A stretch of DNA of 64,000 nucleotides, taken from positions 3,596,001 to 3,660,000 of the forward strand of contig NZ_CP144555.1 of assembly GCF_036607905.1 (NCBI RefSeq), written 5' to 3'. Below, in pieces: positions 42,529-54,226 of this stretch; position 1 is the first letter of the stretch; every line of letters begins with the position of its first letter. The position numbers and the translations under genes were made by a program. Under the pieces are notes generated by a model. It saw only the letters and a program-made list of their open reading frames with translations. It did not search any database and was not told the origin of the DNA. This DNA comes from Streptomyces sp. SCSIO 75703. GTDB lineage: Bacteria > Actinomycetota > Actinomycetes > Streptomycetales > Streptomycetaceae.

Positions 42529-44694
42529 GTGGGGTGTGGTGGTGCGCGCGGTGGAGCCCGGCGGCGAACCGGCGTGCAAGGGCTGGTGCTGCTGGGAACC
42601 GTGCTCGTCCTGTTCCTCCTCGGCGGCGCCGGACCGGCCGCCGCCCACGCCGGACTGCGCTCCACCGACCCCGCGGACGGAGCCGTCCTCCCCGCCGCCC
42701 CCGCCGCCGTCACCGTGACCTTCACGGAGTCCGTCGGCCTGCGCGACGACTCCTTCCGCGTCCTCGGACCCGACGGCCGCCGCCTGGGCACCGGCGAGGC
42801 GGGCCGTGCCGACGGCCGCCCCGACACCGCCCGGGTCACCCTGCCGGACCGGCTCGCCGAGGGCACCTACACCGTGGCCTGGCGGGTGGTGTCGGCCGAC
42901 AGCCACCCCGCCTCCGGCGCCTTCACCTTCTCCGTCGGCACACCGTCCGTCTCCTCGGCCGAGGTGGACACCGGCCCCGCCGAGGACCCGGTGACCGGCG
43001 CGCTCCACAAGACCGCCCGCTGGTTCGCCTACCTCGCCGCCACGCTGCTCGTCGGCACGGCGGCCTTCGTCGTCCTGTGCCGTCCCCGGGACCCGGCGCC
43101 CCTGCGCCGCCCGGCGGTGGCCGGCTGGTGGACGCTGGTGGCCGCCACCGTCGCCCTGCTGGTGCTGCGCGCCCCCTACGAGGCGGGGACGGGGCCGGCG
43201 GCCGCCCTGGACGCCGAGGCGTTCGCGCGGACCCTGACCGGCCGGCCCGGGATGCTCCTGCTGGCCCGCCTGGCGCTGCTCCTCCCGGCGGGGCTCCTGC
43301 TGGTCCGCGTCTCGCGCCGCGCCCGGCGTACGCCGGGGGTCACCGGGGCGGGCGCCGTGCTGTCCGTCGCCCTCGCCCTCACCTGGGCCGCCGCCGAGCA
43401 CGCCGCCGCCGGCAGCCAGGTGCCGCTGGCGATCACCTCGTCCGTCCTGCACCTGCTCGCCACCGCCGTCTGGCTCGGCGGCCTCGCCGCCCTGCTCGTC
43501 GGCCTGCGCGGAGCCCCGGACGCCGCCGCCGTCGCCCGCTTCTCCCGGATCGCCTTCGCCTCGGTCGTCGTCCTGGTGGTCACCGGCGCCTACCAGTCCT
43601 GGCGCGGCCTCGGCTCCTGGCCCGCGCTGAACGGCACGACGTACGGAAGGCTGCTGCTCGCCAAGCTGGCGGCGGTCACGGTGCTGCTGGCCGTGGCCGC
43701 GCTCTCCCGGCAGTGGACGTCGGCGCTGCGCGCGGTCGCCGAGCCCGGCGAGCCGGACGCGCCCCCGCTGATCCGCCGGGGCCCGTCCGTGCCGGCCGCC
43801 GCGGTGTCGGCCTCCGGCGTACGGACGGTGCCGGCCGCGGAGCCGGCGCCCTCGGCGGGCCCGCGCGCCCGGCCGGCGTCGGCGCCCGCGACCGTACGGA
43901 CGGTCTCCGCGAAGGTGCCGCCCCCGTCCCGCGCGCCGGAGCCGCCCCCCACCGCCCCCGTCCCGCCGGAGCCCGCCGTGCCCGCCCTCACCACCACTCG
44001 CACACCCCCCGCGCCCGCCCCCGCCCCCGGGGAAACACCCGGACCCGCCCCCGCCCCGTCGGTGCAAGCCCCCGCCACCCCGTCGGTCGGGGCGTCCACG
44101 CCCCCGCCCCCACCGCTGCGAGCCCCCGCCATCCCCCCGGCGCACACCCCCGCCACTCCGGCCGTCGGACCGACCGGCCCGGCCCCGCGTCCCGCGCCCG
44201 GCGCCCCGCCCTGGGAGGCCCACCGGCGGGCGCTGCGCCGCTCCGTGCTGATCGAGGCGGTCGTCGCCGCCGTCGTCCTGGTGATCACGACCGTGCTCAC
44301 CGCCACCATGCCCGGCACCGCGGCCGAGGCGGCCCGGTCCGCGCGGGCCGGGGTGCTCCCCGCGTCCGTGACCACGATCCCGTTCGAGGCCGGCCCCGGC
44401 CGGGGCACCGTCCAGATCACGCTGGATCCGGGACGCACCGGCGAGAACTCCGTGCAGGCCGTGGTCTACGCCCCCGACGGCAGCCTCACCGCCGTGCCCG
44501 AGCTGCGCGTCACCTTCACCCTCGCCGACCAGGGCATCGGCCCGATCGAGGCCGGACTCGTCGACCGGGGCGGCTACTGGAGCGCGAACTCCGTCACCTT
44601 CCCCCTCGCCGGGTCCTGGACCATGAAGGCGACGGTCCGGCTGACGGAGGTGGACCAGGTCAGCGAGGCGCGCACGGTCGAGATACCGGCCTGA
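42529..44694 (+). CDS. CopC/CopD fusion copper resistance protein with long Pro-rich insert
   Basis: GTG 42529 follows GACGGAG at 7 nt. A signal peptide (about 1-40) is followed by a CopC domain (about 40-137) whose copper ligands would be His1 of the mature protein (AHAGLRSTDP) and SADSHPASGAFTF. Eight CopD membrane helices follow (about 155-400), with a HAAAGS/SVLHLLATAVWLGGL core. Then comes a Pro/Ala/Thr-rich stretch (about 415-565), one further helix (about 580-600), and a C-terminal YtkA/FixH-like beta domain (about 615-721). It imports or binds copper at the membrane outer face. The insert of about 150 residues is unusual for the family. Confidence 0.86.
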   Translation: MGCGGARGGARRRTGVQGLVLLGTVLVLFLLGGAGPAAAHAGLRSTDPADGAVLPAAPAAVTVTFTESVGLRDDSFRVLGPDGRRLGTGEAGRADGRPDTARVTLPDRLAEGTYTVAWRVVSADSHPASGAFTFSVGTPSVSSAEVDTGPAEDPVTGALHKTARWFAYLAATLLVGTAAFVVLCRPRDPAPLRRPAVAGWWTLVAATVALLVLRAPYEAGTGPAAALDAEAFARTLTGRPGMLLLARLALLLPAGLLLVRVSRRARRTPGVTGAGAVLSVALALTWAAAEHAAAGSQVPLAITSSVLHLLATAVWLGGLAALLVGLRGAPDAAAVARFSRIAFASVVVLVVTGAYQSWRGLGSWPALNGTTYGRLLLAKLAAVTVLLAVAALSRQWTSALRAVAEPGEPDAPPLIRRGPSVPAAAVSASGVRTVPAAEPAPSAGPRARPASAPATVRTVSAKVPPPSRAPEPPPTAPVPPEPAVPALTTTRTPPAPAPAPGETPGPAPAPSVQAPATPSVGASTPPPPPLRAPAIPPAHTPATPAVGPTGPAPRPAPGAPPWEAHRRALRRSVLIEAVVAAVVLVITTVLTATMPGTAAEAARSARAGVLPASVTTIPFEAGPGRGTVQITLDPGRTGENSVQAVVYAPDGSLTAVPELRVTFTLADQGIGPIEAGLVDRGGYWSANSVTFPLAGSWTMKATVRLTEVDQVSEARTVEIPA

Positions 44695-44819
44695 TCCGGA
44701 CCGGTTCCCCGGCGGGCGGGCCGTGCGCGGCGAAGCGGAAATATGCTCCAAGCCGGTCGCACCGAGCCGGGCGACGCCGACGGGGCCGCGCGGACGGCCC
44801 GCCCACGGACGGAGACACC

Positions 44820-47213
<2,394 letters not shown>

Positions 47214-47228
47214 GGCCCCGGCCGGCGA

Positions 47229-47648
47229 TCAGGCGGGGGCCCCGCAGCAGCCCGGCGCCGCGGCGGTCCGCGCCCCGTCGTCGGCGTCGGCCTTGACGAC
47301 GTAGACCTCCCAGGGCTCGCGGCCGGGTCCGTGCACCCAGACCTTGTCCTGGAGGGCGTGGCAGCAGGTGGTGTCGGGCTCCTCGACGGTGGCGAGCCCG
47401 GCGGCGGCGAGCCGTGCGGTGGCAGCGGTGACCTCCTCGGTGGAGGCGACCTCGACGCCGAGGTGGTCGAGGCGGGTCTCCCGTCCGGGTTCGCCCTCGA
47501 TCAGGACGAGCTTGAGCGGCGGTTCGGCGACGGCGAAGTTGGCGTAGCCGGGACGGCGCTTGGCCGGGGCGGCGCCGAAGAGGCGGGAGTAGAAGGCGAT
47601 CGACGCCTCCAGGTCGCTGACGCGCAGGGCGAGTTGCACGCGGGACAT
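47229..47648 (-). CDS. ArsI/CadI-type metalloenzyme (vicinal oxygen chelate fold)
   Basis: ATG 47648 starts 139 residues. The glyoxalase-like fold shows SRVQLALRVSDLEASIAFYS, YANFAVAEPPLKLVLIE, LDHLGVEV (metal His62), a Cys pair at 95-96 in DTTCCHALQ, and WEVYVVK with the metal Glu. His, Glu and the adjacent Cys pair match ArsI, the iron-dependent C-As lyase that demethylates organoarsenicals. CadI-type cadmium proteins share the fold. The divergent ArsR gene suggests arsenite or cadmium control. A C-terminal CCGAPA adds two more thiols. Confidence 0.84.
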   Translation of the reverse strand: MSRVQLALRVSDLEASIAFYSRLFGAAPAKRRPGYANFAVAEPPLKLVLIEGEPGRETRLDHLGVEVASTEEVTAATARLAAAGLATVEEPDTTCCHALQDKVWVHGPGREPWEVYVVKADADDGARTAAAPGCCGAPA

Positions 47649-47726
47649 GGCGGGCTCCTGTCGGCTGCATAGATGACTGTCGATTCAAGGTTGCGCCTCT
47701 GTATCGACGGATGTCAACATAGAGGA

Positions 47727-48119
47727 ATGTCTCATCAGAGCGCCGGCGCGCCGGCGGGCGTTCACGCACCGGGAGCCGCGACCGCCGCCTGCTGCCCGGG
47801 ACTGCTGACCGCGCCGCTGGGCGAGGACCGGGCCGCCGGTCTGGCCCGGGTCTTCAAGGCCCTGGGCGACCCGGTCCGGCTGCGCCTGCTGTCACTGATC
47901 GCCTCCCGGTCCGGCGGCGAGGTCTGCGTGTGCGATCTGACGCCCGCCTTCGACCTCTCCCAGCCGACCGTCTCCCACCACCTCAGGCTCCTGCGCGAGT
48001 CCGGCCTCATCACCAGTGAACGCCGCGGGACCTGGGTCTACTACCGCCTCGTCCCCGAGACCACCGACCACCTGGCCCACCTCCTCACCCGCCCGGCACC
48101 CCCGCCCCGGCAGGCGTGA
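47727..48119 (+). CDS. ArsR-family metal-responsive repressor
   Basis: ATG 47727 follows AGAGGA directly. The 130-residue protein has the ArsR winged helix (about 38-125): VFKALGDPVRLRLLSLIA, the recognition helix SQPTVSHHLRLLRESGLI and a wing SERRGTWVYYRL. Metal thiols are Cys22-Cys23 (ACCPG) and Cys67/Cys69 (VCVCDL), the arsenite site of this family. It is divergent from the ArsI/CadI gene, so one 78-bp spacer serves both. No arsenite pump or arsenate reductase gene is adjacent, which is unusual. Confidence 0.88.
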   Translation: MSHQSAGAPAGVHAPGAATAACCPGLLTAPLGEDRAAGLARVFKALGDPVRLRLLSLIASRSGGEVCVCDLTPAFDLSQPTVSHHLRLLRESGLITSERRGTWVYYRLVPETTDHLAHLLTRPAPPPRQA

Positions 48120-48141
48120 CGGACCCGGACGGCACCGCCGG

Positions 48142-49035
48142 TCAGGCGACCGGGGCGGTCCGCGGGTCGCCCCGGAAGACCTGGGCCCAGTGCCAGGACC
48201 GGTGCGCCTCGGCGACCGTCGGGGCGCCCGGCTGCGGCCCGGTCAGCGGGCGTCCGGCGAGTTCCGTCACGTGCGCGCGGGCCACCGGGCCGCGGCCGAC
48301 GAAGTGCTGCGAGACCAGGACGCGGTGGCCGTCGCCGACACCGAGGACGCCCTTGTCGAAGAGCTTGTGGTGCAGGGAGCACAGGCACAGGCCGTTCTCC
48401 ACCTCGTCGGGGCCGTCGAACGCCCACCAGCGCACGTGCGCGGCCTCCAGCCCGACCGGCAGGGCGCCGAGGCAGCCGTCGTACCCGCAGAAGGCGCACC
48501 GGTACTCGTAGGCCGTCAGCACCTTCTCCCGCATCGCCGGGTCCCGCCGCCTGCGTGCGGTGGCGATTCGCGGGGTCTCGGCCGGCTCCAGCTCCAGCCC
48601 GACGGCCTCGCACAGGTCGCCGTGGAGCGACGGCGGGAAGTGCAGGTCGAGCAGGACCCGCGCCATCCGGGCGAGGAGCGACGGCTCGCGCCGCAACGCC
48701 GCCCGCAGCTCCGGCGACAGCCGCCCCGCGGCACCGCTCGCCCGCAGCTCGGTCACCCCGGTCCCCGGACTGCCTGCCCCGTGCCGCGTGCGCACCTCCC
48801 ACACGCCGTCGCCGACCAGGTGGTGGAAGGGGTACGCGGGTGTCGTCCGGTGGGGCGGTCCGTACTCGGCCAGCAGCGCCTGAAGATCCCTCTCCACCGC
48901 GGTGTACGCCAACTCCCCGTCGCCGTCCCGCTGGAACCGCCCGAGCGCGTACAGCAGCAACAGCGGCTTGTGCGGCGCACGGACCCCGTTCCGGCTCCAC
49001 TGCCGCAACGTCGCCATCCGCTCCACCCACCCCAT
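48142..49035 (-). CDS. phosphorothioate-sensing HNH restriction endonuclease (SBD-HNH, McrA-like)
   Basis: ATG 49035 gives 297 residues; a GTG ten codons earlier is possible. Residues 1-150 resemble the sulfur-binding domain of Streptomyces McrA nucleases: PHKPLLLLYALGRF (21-34) and the pocket motif PAYPFHHL (66-73), then WEVRTRHG. Residues about 175-265 are an HNH nuclease: CAFCGYDG, LEAAHVRWWAFDGPDEVENG and LCSLHHKLFDKG, with Cys pairs that bind zinc. Such enzymes cut DNA that carries phosphorothioate (Dnd) modification and sometimes 5-methylcytosine. A host carrying it would be incompatible with dnd genes; none is in the window. It sits at the start of the accessory region. Confidence 0.84.
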   Translation of the reverse strand: MGWVERMATLRQWSRNGVRAPHKPLLLLYALGRFQRDGDGELAYTAVERDLQALLAEYGPPHRTTPAYPFHHLVGDGVWEVRTRHGAGSPGTGVTELRASGAAGRLSPELRAALRREPSLLARMARVLLDLHFPPSLHGDLCEAVGLELEPAETPRIATARRRRDPAMREKVLTAYEYRCAFCGYDGCLGALPVGLEAAHVRWWAFDGPDEVENGLCLCSLHHKLFDKGVLGVGDGHRVLVSQHFVGRGPVARAHVTELAGRPLTGPQPGAPTVAEAHRSWHWAQVFRGDPRTAPVA

Positions 49036-49133
49036 GCCGCCGAGCGTAGCGGGGGAGGCCGGCACGGCGGAGACGCCGGGCGCGGTACGGCGGGCCTGCC
49101 GCGCCCCGGGGGCCGCGACGAGCCGCGACCAGC

Positions 49134-51797
49134 AGCACCAGTCAGCTGGGCAAGACCACCACCTACACCTACGACGCCGACGGCAACCTGCTCAGCCGCA
49201 CCTCCCCGCTCGGCCACAAGACGAGCTGGACCTACGACGCCGACGGCCGCCGGGCCACCGCAGTCGACCCACGCGGCAACGCCACCGGCGCAGACCCCGC
49301 CCAGTACACGACCGCCTATGGCTACGACCCGGCCGGTAACCCGACCACGGTCACCGACCCGCTGGGCGGCGTGACCACCACCGCCTACGACGCGGCGGGC
49401 AACCTCGTCAAGCAGACGGACGCCGACAAGCGCGCCACCGTCTACGGCTACGACAAGCTGGACCGGCTGACCGAGGTCACCGCCCCCGGCGGCGCGGTTA
49501 CCACCTACGGCCACGACAAGGCCGGAAACGTCACCGAGCGCACCGACGCCAACGGTCACGTCACCACGTACGGCTACGACGCGGCCCGCCGCCTCACCGC
49601 GGTCACCGACCCGCTGAAGCGGGAGACGGCCTACGCATATGACGCCGACGGCAACCTCGCCAAGAAGACCACACCCCGCGGCTCCACCGGCTACGCCTAC
49701 GACCCGCGCGGCCTGCTCACCAAGGTCGACTACTCCGACTCCACCCCCGACGCGACGTTCGGCTATGACGACGCCGGCCGCATGACCGCCCGCGCCAATT
49801 CGAAGATCTCCGAGGACTTCGTCTACGACGCTGTCGGCAACCTCACCAAGACCCGTGGCTTCGCCTACACCTACGACGCCGCCGGGCAGATGCTCACCCG
49901 CAAGTACTCCGACGGCAACACGATCACGTACACGTACGACAACGACGGCCGCACCGCCACGATGCTGGCCGACGGCAAGACCACCACGTACACCTGGGAC
50001 CCGGCAGGCAACCTCACCAGGTCCGCGTTGCCCAACACCGAGACCGAGGACCGCGCCTACGACCGCGCGGGCCGCCTCACCGCCGTCACCTCCGCCAAGG
50101 CGAGCACCACCGTCACCAAGACCGCGCTGACGCTGTCCGCGGCGGGCCTGCCCACCCGCGTCGACGTCACCCGGGCCGGTGTCGGCACCGGCGGCTACGA
50201 CCTCACCTACGACACCGCCGGCCGCCTCACCTCGGGCTGTTTCCCGCAGCCCTGGGTCGCCGGCTGCGCCGCGAGCCGCACCACGTCCTACACCTACGAC
50301 AAGGTCGGCAACCGCCTGGCCTCCACCCTCGGCACCGCCTCGACCAGCTACGCCTACGACGCGGCCGACCAGCTCACCTCGACCACCACCGGCACCACGA
50401 CCACCGCCTACGACCACGACGCCGAGGGCAACCGGACCAAGAAGGGCGCCGACACCTACACCTACGACCTGGCCGGGCAGATCTCCGCCGCCACCGTCGG
50501 CGGCAGCAGCTACACCTACGACCACGACGCCGGCGGCAATCAGGTCGTCGCCGCCAAGGACGGCACGGTCACCCACCGTACCCAGTGGGACCCCAACGCC
50601 CCGCTGCCGATCCTGGCCACCGAATACGACAGCGCCTGGACCATCAAGCAGTCCTTCCGCTACGACCCCCTCGGCCAGCCCACCGCCACCAAGACCGGCG
50701 CCGGGACGCTCTTCTACTATCACCACGACACCCAGGGCTCACCGGTCGATGTCACCGGCAGCACCGGCACCCTCCACCAGCGCTGGGCCTACGACCCGTT
50801 CGGCACCCGCATCCTGAACACCACCACCGGCGGCGCGCCCGCGAGCACCCCGTCGTACACCGGCGCCCGCCACGAGACCACCACCGGAAACCTCGACCTC
50901 CACGCCCGCCAGTACGACACCGCCACCGGCCGCTTCACCCGGCCCGACCCGGCAACCCGCGCCCAGACGACCCCGTACCTCTCGCCCTACGCCTACGCCG
51001 ACAACGTTCCCACGCTCCTGACCGACCCCAGCGGTCTGACCCCCGACGACCCGAACAACGACCGGGTCGACAGTTTCGGGGAGGGTCTGAAGATCTTCGG
51101 CGAAGGCTTTCTGGAAGGGCTGAAGCTGCCCTTCGAGTTCCTTGGCGACGCCTACGACGCCGTCACCGGCCAGAACGGCGGCGGCGGCGCCTTCGTCGAC
51201 AAGTACCTCCCCATCCGCCCCGCCTACCGTCTCTACCGCGCCGAATACATGCTCCGCCAGCAGGGCTGCGACGCACTCGCCGACCTGTACGCCGAGGCTG
51301 CCGAAGAACTGACCCAGCAGATCGCCCTCGTGGGGATCGGCGGCCTGACAGGGTGGCGGCGGACGGCTGTGACGCCCGAGGTACGCGGACACGACATCCC
51401 CACGCACGGCAAGGGCGTCGGCCCGGCCGCCGAGCGGCTCCCTGGCGGACGCCCTGACGGCCAAGCCGTCATCGCAGGCCACGGCTGGTACGTCCGTGGC
51501 ACCGGCGACATGCAAATGCCGAGCGGCACCTGGGGCTACTTCTACGTGGAGGACGGTATAGGTCTTCGCCAGTCCGTCGGGCTCGCGGTCGAACAGGGCA
51601 AGAAAATCAAGCCCACAGAGATCGTCGGTCCCGGTAAGACGCTTCCCGACTACACCGTGGCTCCGGGCCACGACCTTAGAATGATGAACGGCTCGATCAC
51701 GGTGAGCAAGGACACGCTGCTCAGTGAGATCCTCAAACCCAACATGGGCCCGGTACACCTGGCAATCTGCCGGAAGCACTGCGACCCTCGTCGTTGA
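49134..51797 (+). pseudogene. 5'-truncated RHS-repeat protein with Stv-like C-terminal toxin tip
   Basis: The RHS frame is open from about 49134 with no start codon before GTG 49371. Nearly 20 YD-type repeats (YDxxGNLxxxT, GYDxxxRLT) run to about 50940. The core end is YDPFGTRILNT, LDLHARQYDTATGRFTRPD and DPSGL, after which toxins begin in this family. The variable C terminus (about 250 residues) ends in a domain matching the Stv putative adhesin/peptidase-like fold: VIAGHGWYV, PSGTWGYFYVEDGIG, GKTLPDYTVAPGHDL, MGPVHLAICRKHC. Full RHS proteins are usually much longer (1,500 residues and more) and secreted; here the N-terminal two thirds are missing. It reads as an orphan tip cassette with its immunity gene downstream. 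Confidence 0.8.
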
Positions 51798-51807
51798 GGA
51801 GCGAGGC

Positions 51808-52227
51808 ATGACCTACTACCCAGACCTGACCCGTTACTCCTACGACGAGTCGGACCAGGAAATGCTCAACGTCGGCTGGCTGACGCCGGAGCACGACTAC
51901 CGCACAGGAGTCGTGGATGAGCGCGTAGTGGGCGCGTTGAAGGTCCTCAGCGCTGCCTACGACAACCAGATGCGCGGCGTCCATCACTGTGAGTTCTGCG
52001 ACATCGACCGCCCCGTCGTCCTCGGCGGCCCCGCCAGGGACACCGAGGTGTGGCTCGGATCCGCGGAGATTCGGGTGCAGGGAGCCGACGGCACGCTTTA
52101 CGCGGCGCCGAACCTGGTGATCCACTACATGACGGCGCACCATTACTGCCCACCCGAGGAGTTCTGCCGCGCGGCGGCACGGACGGCGGGGATCGAAACG
52201 GCCGGAGAGCTGACCCTGGCCGATTGA
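51808..52227 (+). CDS. DUF7919-family protein, probable immunity partner of the RHS tip
   Basis: ATG 51808 lies 10 nt after the RHS stop, with GAGGAG upstream. The 139-residue protein begins MTYYPDLTRYSYDES and has LNVGWLTPEHDYRTGVVDE, a HHCEFCDIDRP zinc-type motif, SAEIRVQGADGTLYAAPNLV and HYMTAHHYCPPEEFC at the end. These match the DUF7919 family. The position right behind a polymorphic toxin C terminus is that of an immunity protein. The pairing is inferred from the position, not tested. Confidence 0.72.
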   Translation: MTYYPDLTRYSYDESDQEMLNVGWLTPEHDYRTGVVDERVVGALKVLSAAYDNQMRGVHHCEFCDIDRPVVLGGPARDTEVWLGSAEIRVQGADGTLYAAPNLVIHYMTAHHYCPPEEFCRAAARTAGIETAGELTLAD

Positions 52228-52564
52228 TCCGCGTCGGATCGTGGCCTCCGGCACCTGCGGAAAGGCCACGATCCGACGGCGGGCTCTGTGCGGCCCGCCG
52301 GGCACGGCGGCAGTACTACGGCCGGTTCCAAGGCGCCAGGGCGGTCGCGTCCACGCGATCCGCGCAGCCTCGAGGCGACAGGCAGTGCCTCGCTCAGCGA
52401 GACAGCTGCGGATGTCGTCGGTGGTGACTGGTGGCGGGGAGGCGGTGGTGCAGGCCACGGTGCTGTGGACGCGGTGGGTGTCGGGGCGCCAGGGCGTAGG
52501 CGGAGGCCCGCGAGTCCGGAGCGGCTATGGGGGGGCGTCCCGGGCTCGCGGACTGCTTGAGGGG
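52228..52564. other. spacer between RHS module and methyltransferase gene
   Basis: After the terminator there is no supported gene. On the minus strand about 52330-52460 reads TDDIRSCLAERGTACRLEAA, which might be a decayed piece of a real protein, but it is short and has no partner motif. Confidence 0.4.
52232..52278 (+). terminator. terminator of the RHS/immunity module
   Basis: CGTCGGATCGTGGCCT (52232-52247) pairs perfectly with AGGCCACGATCCGACG (52263-52278), loop 15 nt. It begins 5 bp after the immunity gene stop. Confidence 0.85.
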
Positions 52565-53305
52565 CTACTTCGTGGCGACGACGTAGACGCTGCCCCAGCG
52601 GCGCTTCGGGTTGGCCATGGTGGGGTCGAAGGTCCAGGGCACGACGGTGGTGAAGCCGGCCTCGGTGAAGAGCTGGACGAGCTTCTCGTGGTCGTAGGCC
52701 CACAGATGCGGCGTGTACGTGGGGTCGTCGTCCTGGTCGCGGAAGACGAGGTTGACGAGGTCGAGCCGGGTGTTGATGTCGCTGCGGCAGTCGCGCTTGG
52801 CGTACCAGCGCTTGATCGTCTCGTCGCAGGTGTCCAGGGGGCCGGGGTACTGGCTCAGGGCGAAGGCGGAGTCGGGAACACCGGTGATGATCCGGCCGCC
52901 CGGCACGAGGGCGCGGTGGGCCTCGCGAATGTAGTGCTTGGCCGAGCGCGGGTAGTCGATGTGCTCCAGGAAGTGCTCGGAGAAGATCTCCTCGGTGCTG
53001 TCGTCCTGGAGGGGGATGCCCTCGCGGATGTCCCAGAGGAGGTCGGCCGGCGGGACGAGGTCGATGTTGAAGAAGCCGTCGATGCGGTGGGCTCCGCCGC
53101 CGATCTGGACCTTGGCGGGCTTGTCTTCGATCCGGCCGTTGGGCCAGGCGCGCCGACTGGCGTGGTGGTAGCGGTGGAGCTCGATCTCCTTGGCAGCGGC
53201 CCGGAGGGTGCGGGCGAGGCCGTGGGTGGTGGCGGGGTCGGCGAGGACGGAGGCGATCTGCTCGTCGAGGAGGTCGACGACGGAGGGCATGCCGGAGGGA
53301 CTCAT
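52565..53305 (-). CDS. class I SAM-dependent methyltransferase
   Basis: ATG 53305 (or GTG 53308) has GGAG upstream. The 246-residue protein has the Rossmann pattern with VQIGGGAHRIDGFFNIDL (about residue 67-84; GGG where GCG is common), DIREGIPLQDDSTEEIFSEH and FLEHIDYPRSAKHYIREAHR, ALVPGGRIITGVPD. This is the COG4627-like group of predicted methyltransferases that act on sugars or small metabolites. An extra C-terminal part reads DETIKRWYAKRDC. It shares the strand with an unrecognised gene 63 bp upstream, so the pair may be one operon. Confidence 0.8.
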   Translation of the reverse strand: MSPSGMPSVVDLLDEQIASVLADPATTHGLARTLRAAAKEIELHRYHHASRRAWPNGRIEDKPAKVQIGGGAHRIDGFFNIDLVPPADLLWDIREGIPLQDDSTEEIFSEHFLEHIDYPRSAKHYIREAHRALVPGGRIITGVPDSAFALSQYPGPLDTCDETIKRWYAKRDCRSDINTRLDLVNLVFRDQDDDPTYTPHLWAYDHEKLVQLFTEAGFTTVVPWTFDPTMANPKRRWGSVYVVATK

Positions 53306-53368
53306 CACGGATCTCCTGCGTGTGAGGTTGCTCGGGGTGGGGTGGGCTGCGGATGGCTGCAGCGGTGA

Positions 53369-54226
53369 TCAGGCGGCGCTGGGCGCGGGGGCAGTCCACT
53401 GGTTGTTGCGCATCAGCGTGTACTTGATGTCCACCAGCCGCGGGACGATAGTCAGCGAGAGCTCCTCGGCCGGATGGAGGTGGCCGGTGTCGTCCTGCTC
53501 GGCGCGCCAGACGCGGTAGTCGAGGTTGGGGTAGGCCGGGTTGATGCCGATCTCACCCTTGGGCATCGTGCCGTTGAACGGGGCGACGATGTCCATGTGG
53601 TTCCAGTAGTTCCAGGCTTGCAGTGCCTTGTGCTGGTCGAAGTAGAAGTAGAAGTCGGGGTAGCGGCCGAAGGTGCGCAGCTCCCGGTGGATGAGGTGGC
53701 CCAGGAGCGGTCCGAGCTGGGTGGCCAAGGAGTCGAACTCCCAGCGGGTGTGGTGCCAGGCTTCGGGGGCGTCGCCGGGTGCGAAGAGACGAGCCGCGAC
53801 GAGGTAGCTGACCCGTTCGACCAGGTACGCGCTGGCGTGGTTGGCGTCGATGGTCGGGTCGACTCGGTGGATGAGCGCGGCCAGCTGCTTCGGGCGGGGA
53901 CGGAATCTTGCGAGGTCGAACTTGCCAGCCATGGCGGGGAAGGCAGCGAACAGCAGCTCCTTGTACAGCCAGTTGTTCAGCTCGCCGAGCTCGGCCAGGC
54001 GCCGGGTGTGGTGGGAGGTCGAGTGGAGCATCAGGTATTCGGCGACCGCTTCGAAGTACAGGTAGCCGAGGATCGGCAGGCGGGGGATCGTCTCGTCGAG
54101 CAGCCTCAGGAACGGCGCAGCCTGACGCAGCCAGACCTGGGGGTCCGCGGCTACTCCGGTCTGCTCGAAGAGATCATGACCAGCGTCTCCGAGCGGAACC
54201 CTCAGTTGCTGGAGTGCCTCGCACAC
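53369..54226 (-). CDS. unrecognised protein (up to 285 aa), 5' end uncertain
   Basis: I do not recognise this protein. It is Tyr/Phe/Trp-rich and well structured, with HTRWEFDSLATQLGPLLGHL, GRYPDFYFYFDQHKALQAW and NYWNHMDIVAPFNGTMPKG, and a C terminus EELSLTIVPRLVDIKYTL. There is no signal peptide or membrane helix. The farthest plausible start, GTG 54226, overlaps the opposite-strand CoiA-like gene by 51 bp, which is unlikely for both to be real. The gene may be truncated at its 5' end at about 54.18 kb. It precedes the methyltransferase in the same direction with 63 bp between, so they may work together. Confidence 0.55.
   Translation of the reverse strand: MCEALQQLRVPLGDAGHDLFEQTGVAADPQVWLRQAAPFLRLLDETIPRLPILGYLYFEAVAEYLMLHSTSHHTRRLAELGELNNWLYKELLFAAFPAMAGKFDLARFRPRPKQLAALIHRVDPTIDANHASAYLVERVSYLVAARLFAPGDAPEAWHHTRWEFDSLATQLGPLLGHLIHRELRTFGRYPDFYFYFDQHKALQAWNYWNHMDIVAPFNGTMPKGEIGINPAYPNLDYRVWRAEQDDTGHLHPAEELSLTIVPRLVDIKYTLMRNNQWTAPAPSAA

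Noticed and set aside
42199..44751. Minus-strand frame of 850 codons opposite the CopC/CopD gene
   Set aside because: Gly/Arg/Asp repeats mirroring the Pro-rich insert; the plus-strand protein has signal, CopC and membrane helices.
47649..47726. Clear ArsR dyad in the ArsI/ArsR spacer
   Set aside because: I tested TGTATCGACGGATGTCAACA and neighbouring segments for symmetry and found no convincing inverted repeat.
48753..50726. Minus-strand frame of 657 codons opposite the RHS gene
   Set aside because: It is Val/Gly/Asp low complexity produced by reading the YD repeats backwards.
52330..52460. Short minus-strand protein TDDIRSCLAERGTACRLEAA
   Set aside because: It may be a remnant, but it has no start signal, no partner motif and only about 40 codons, so I do not list it as a gene.
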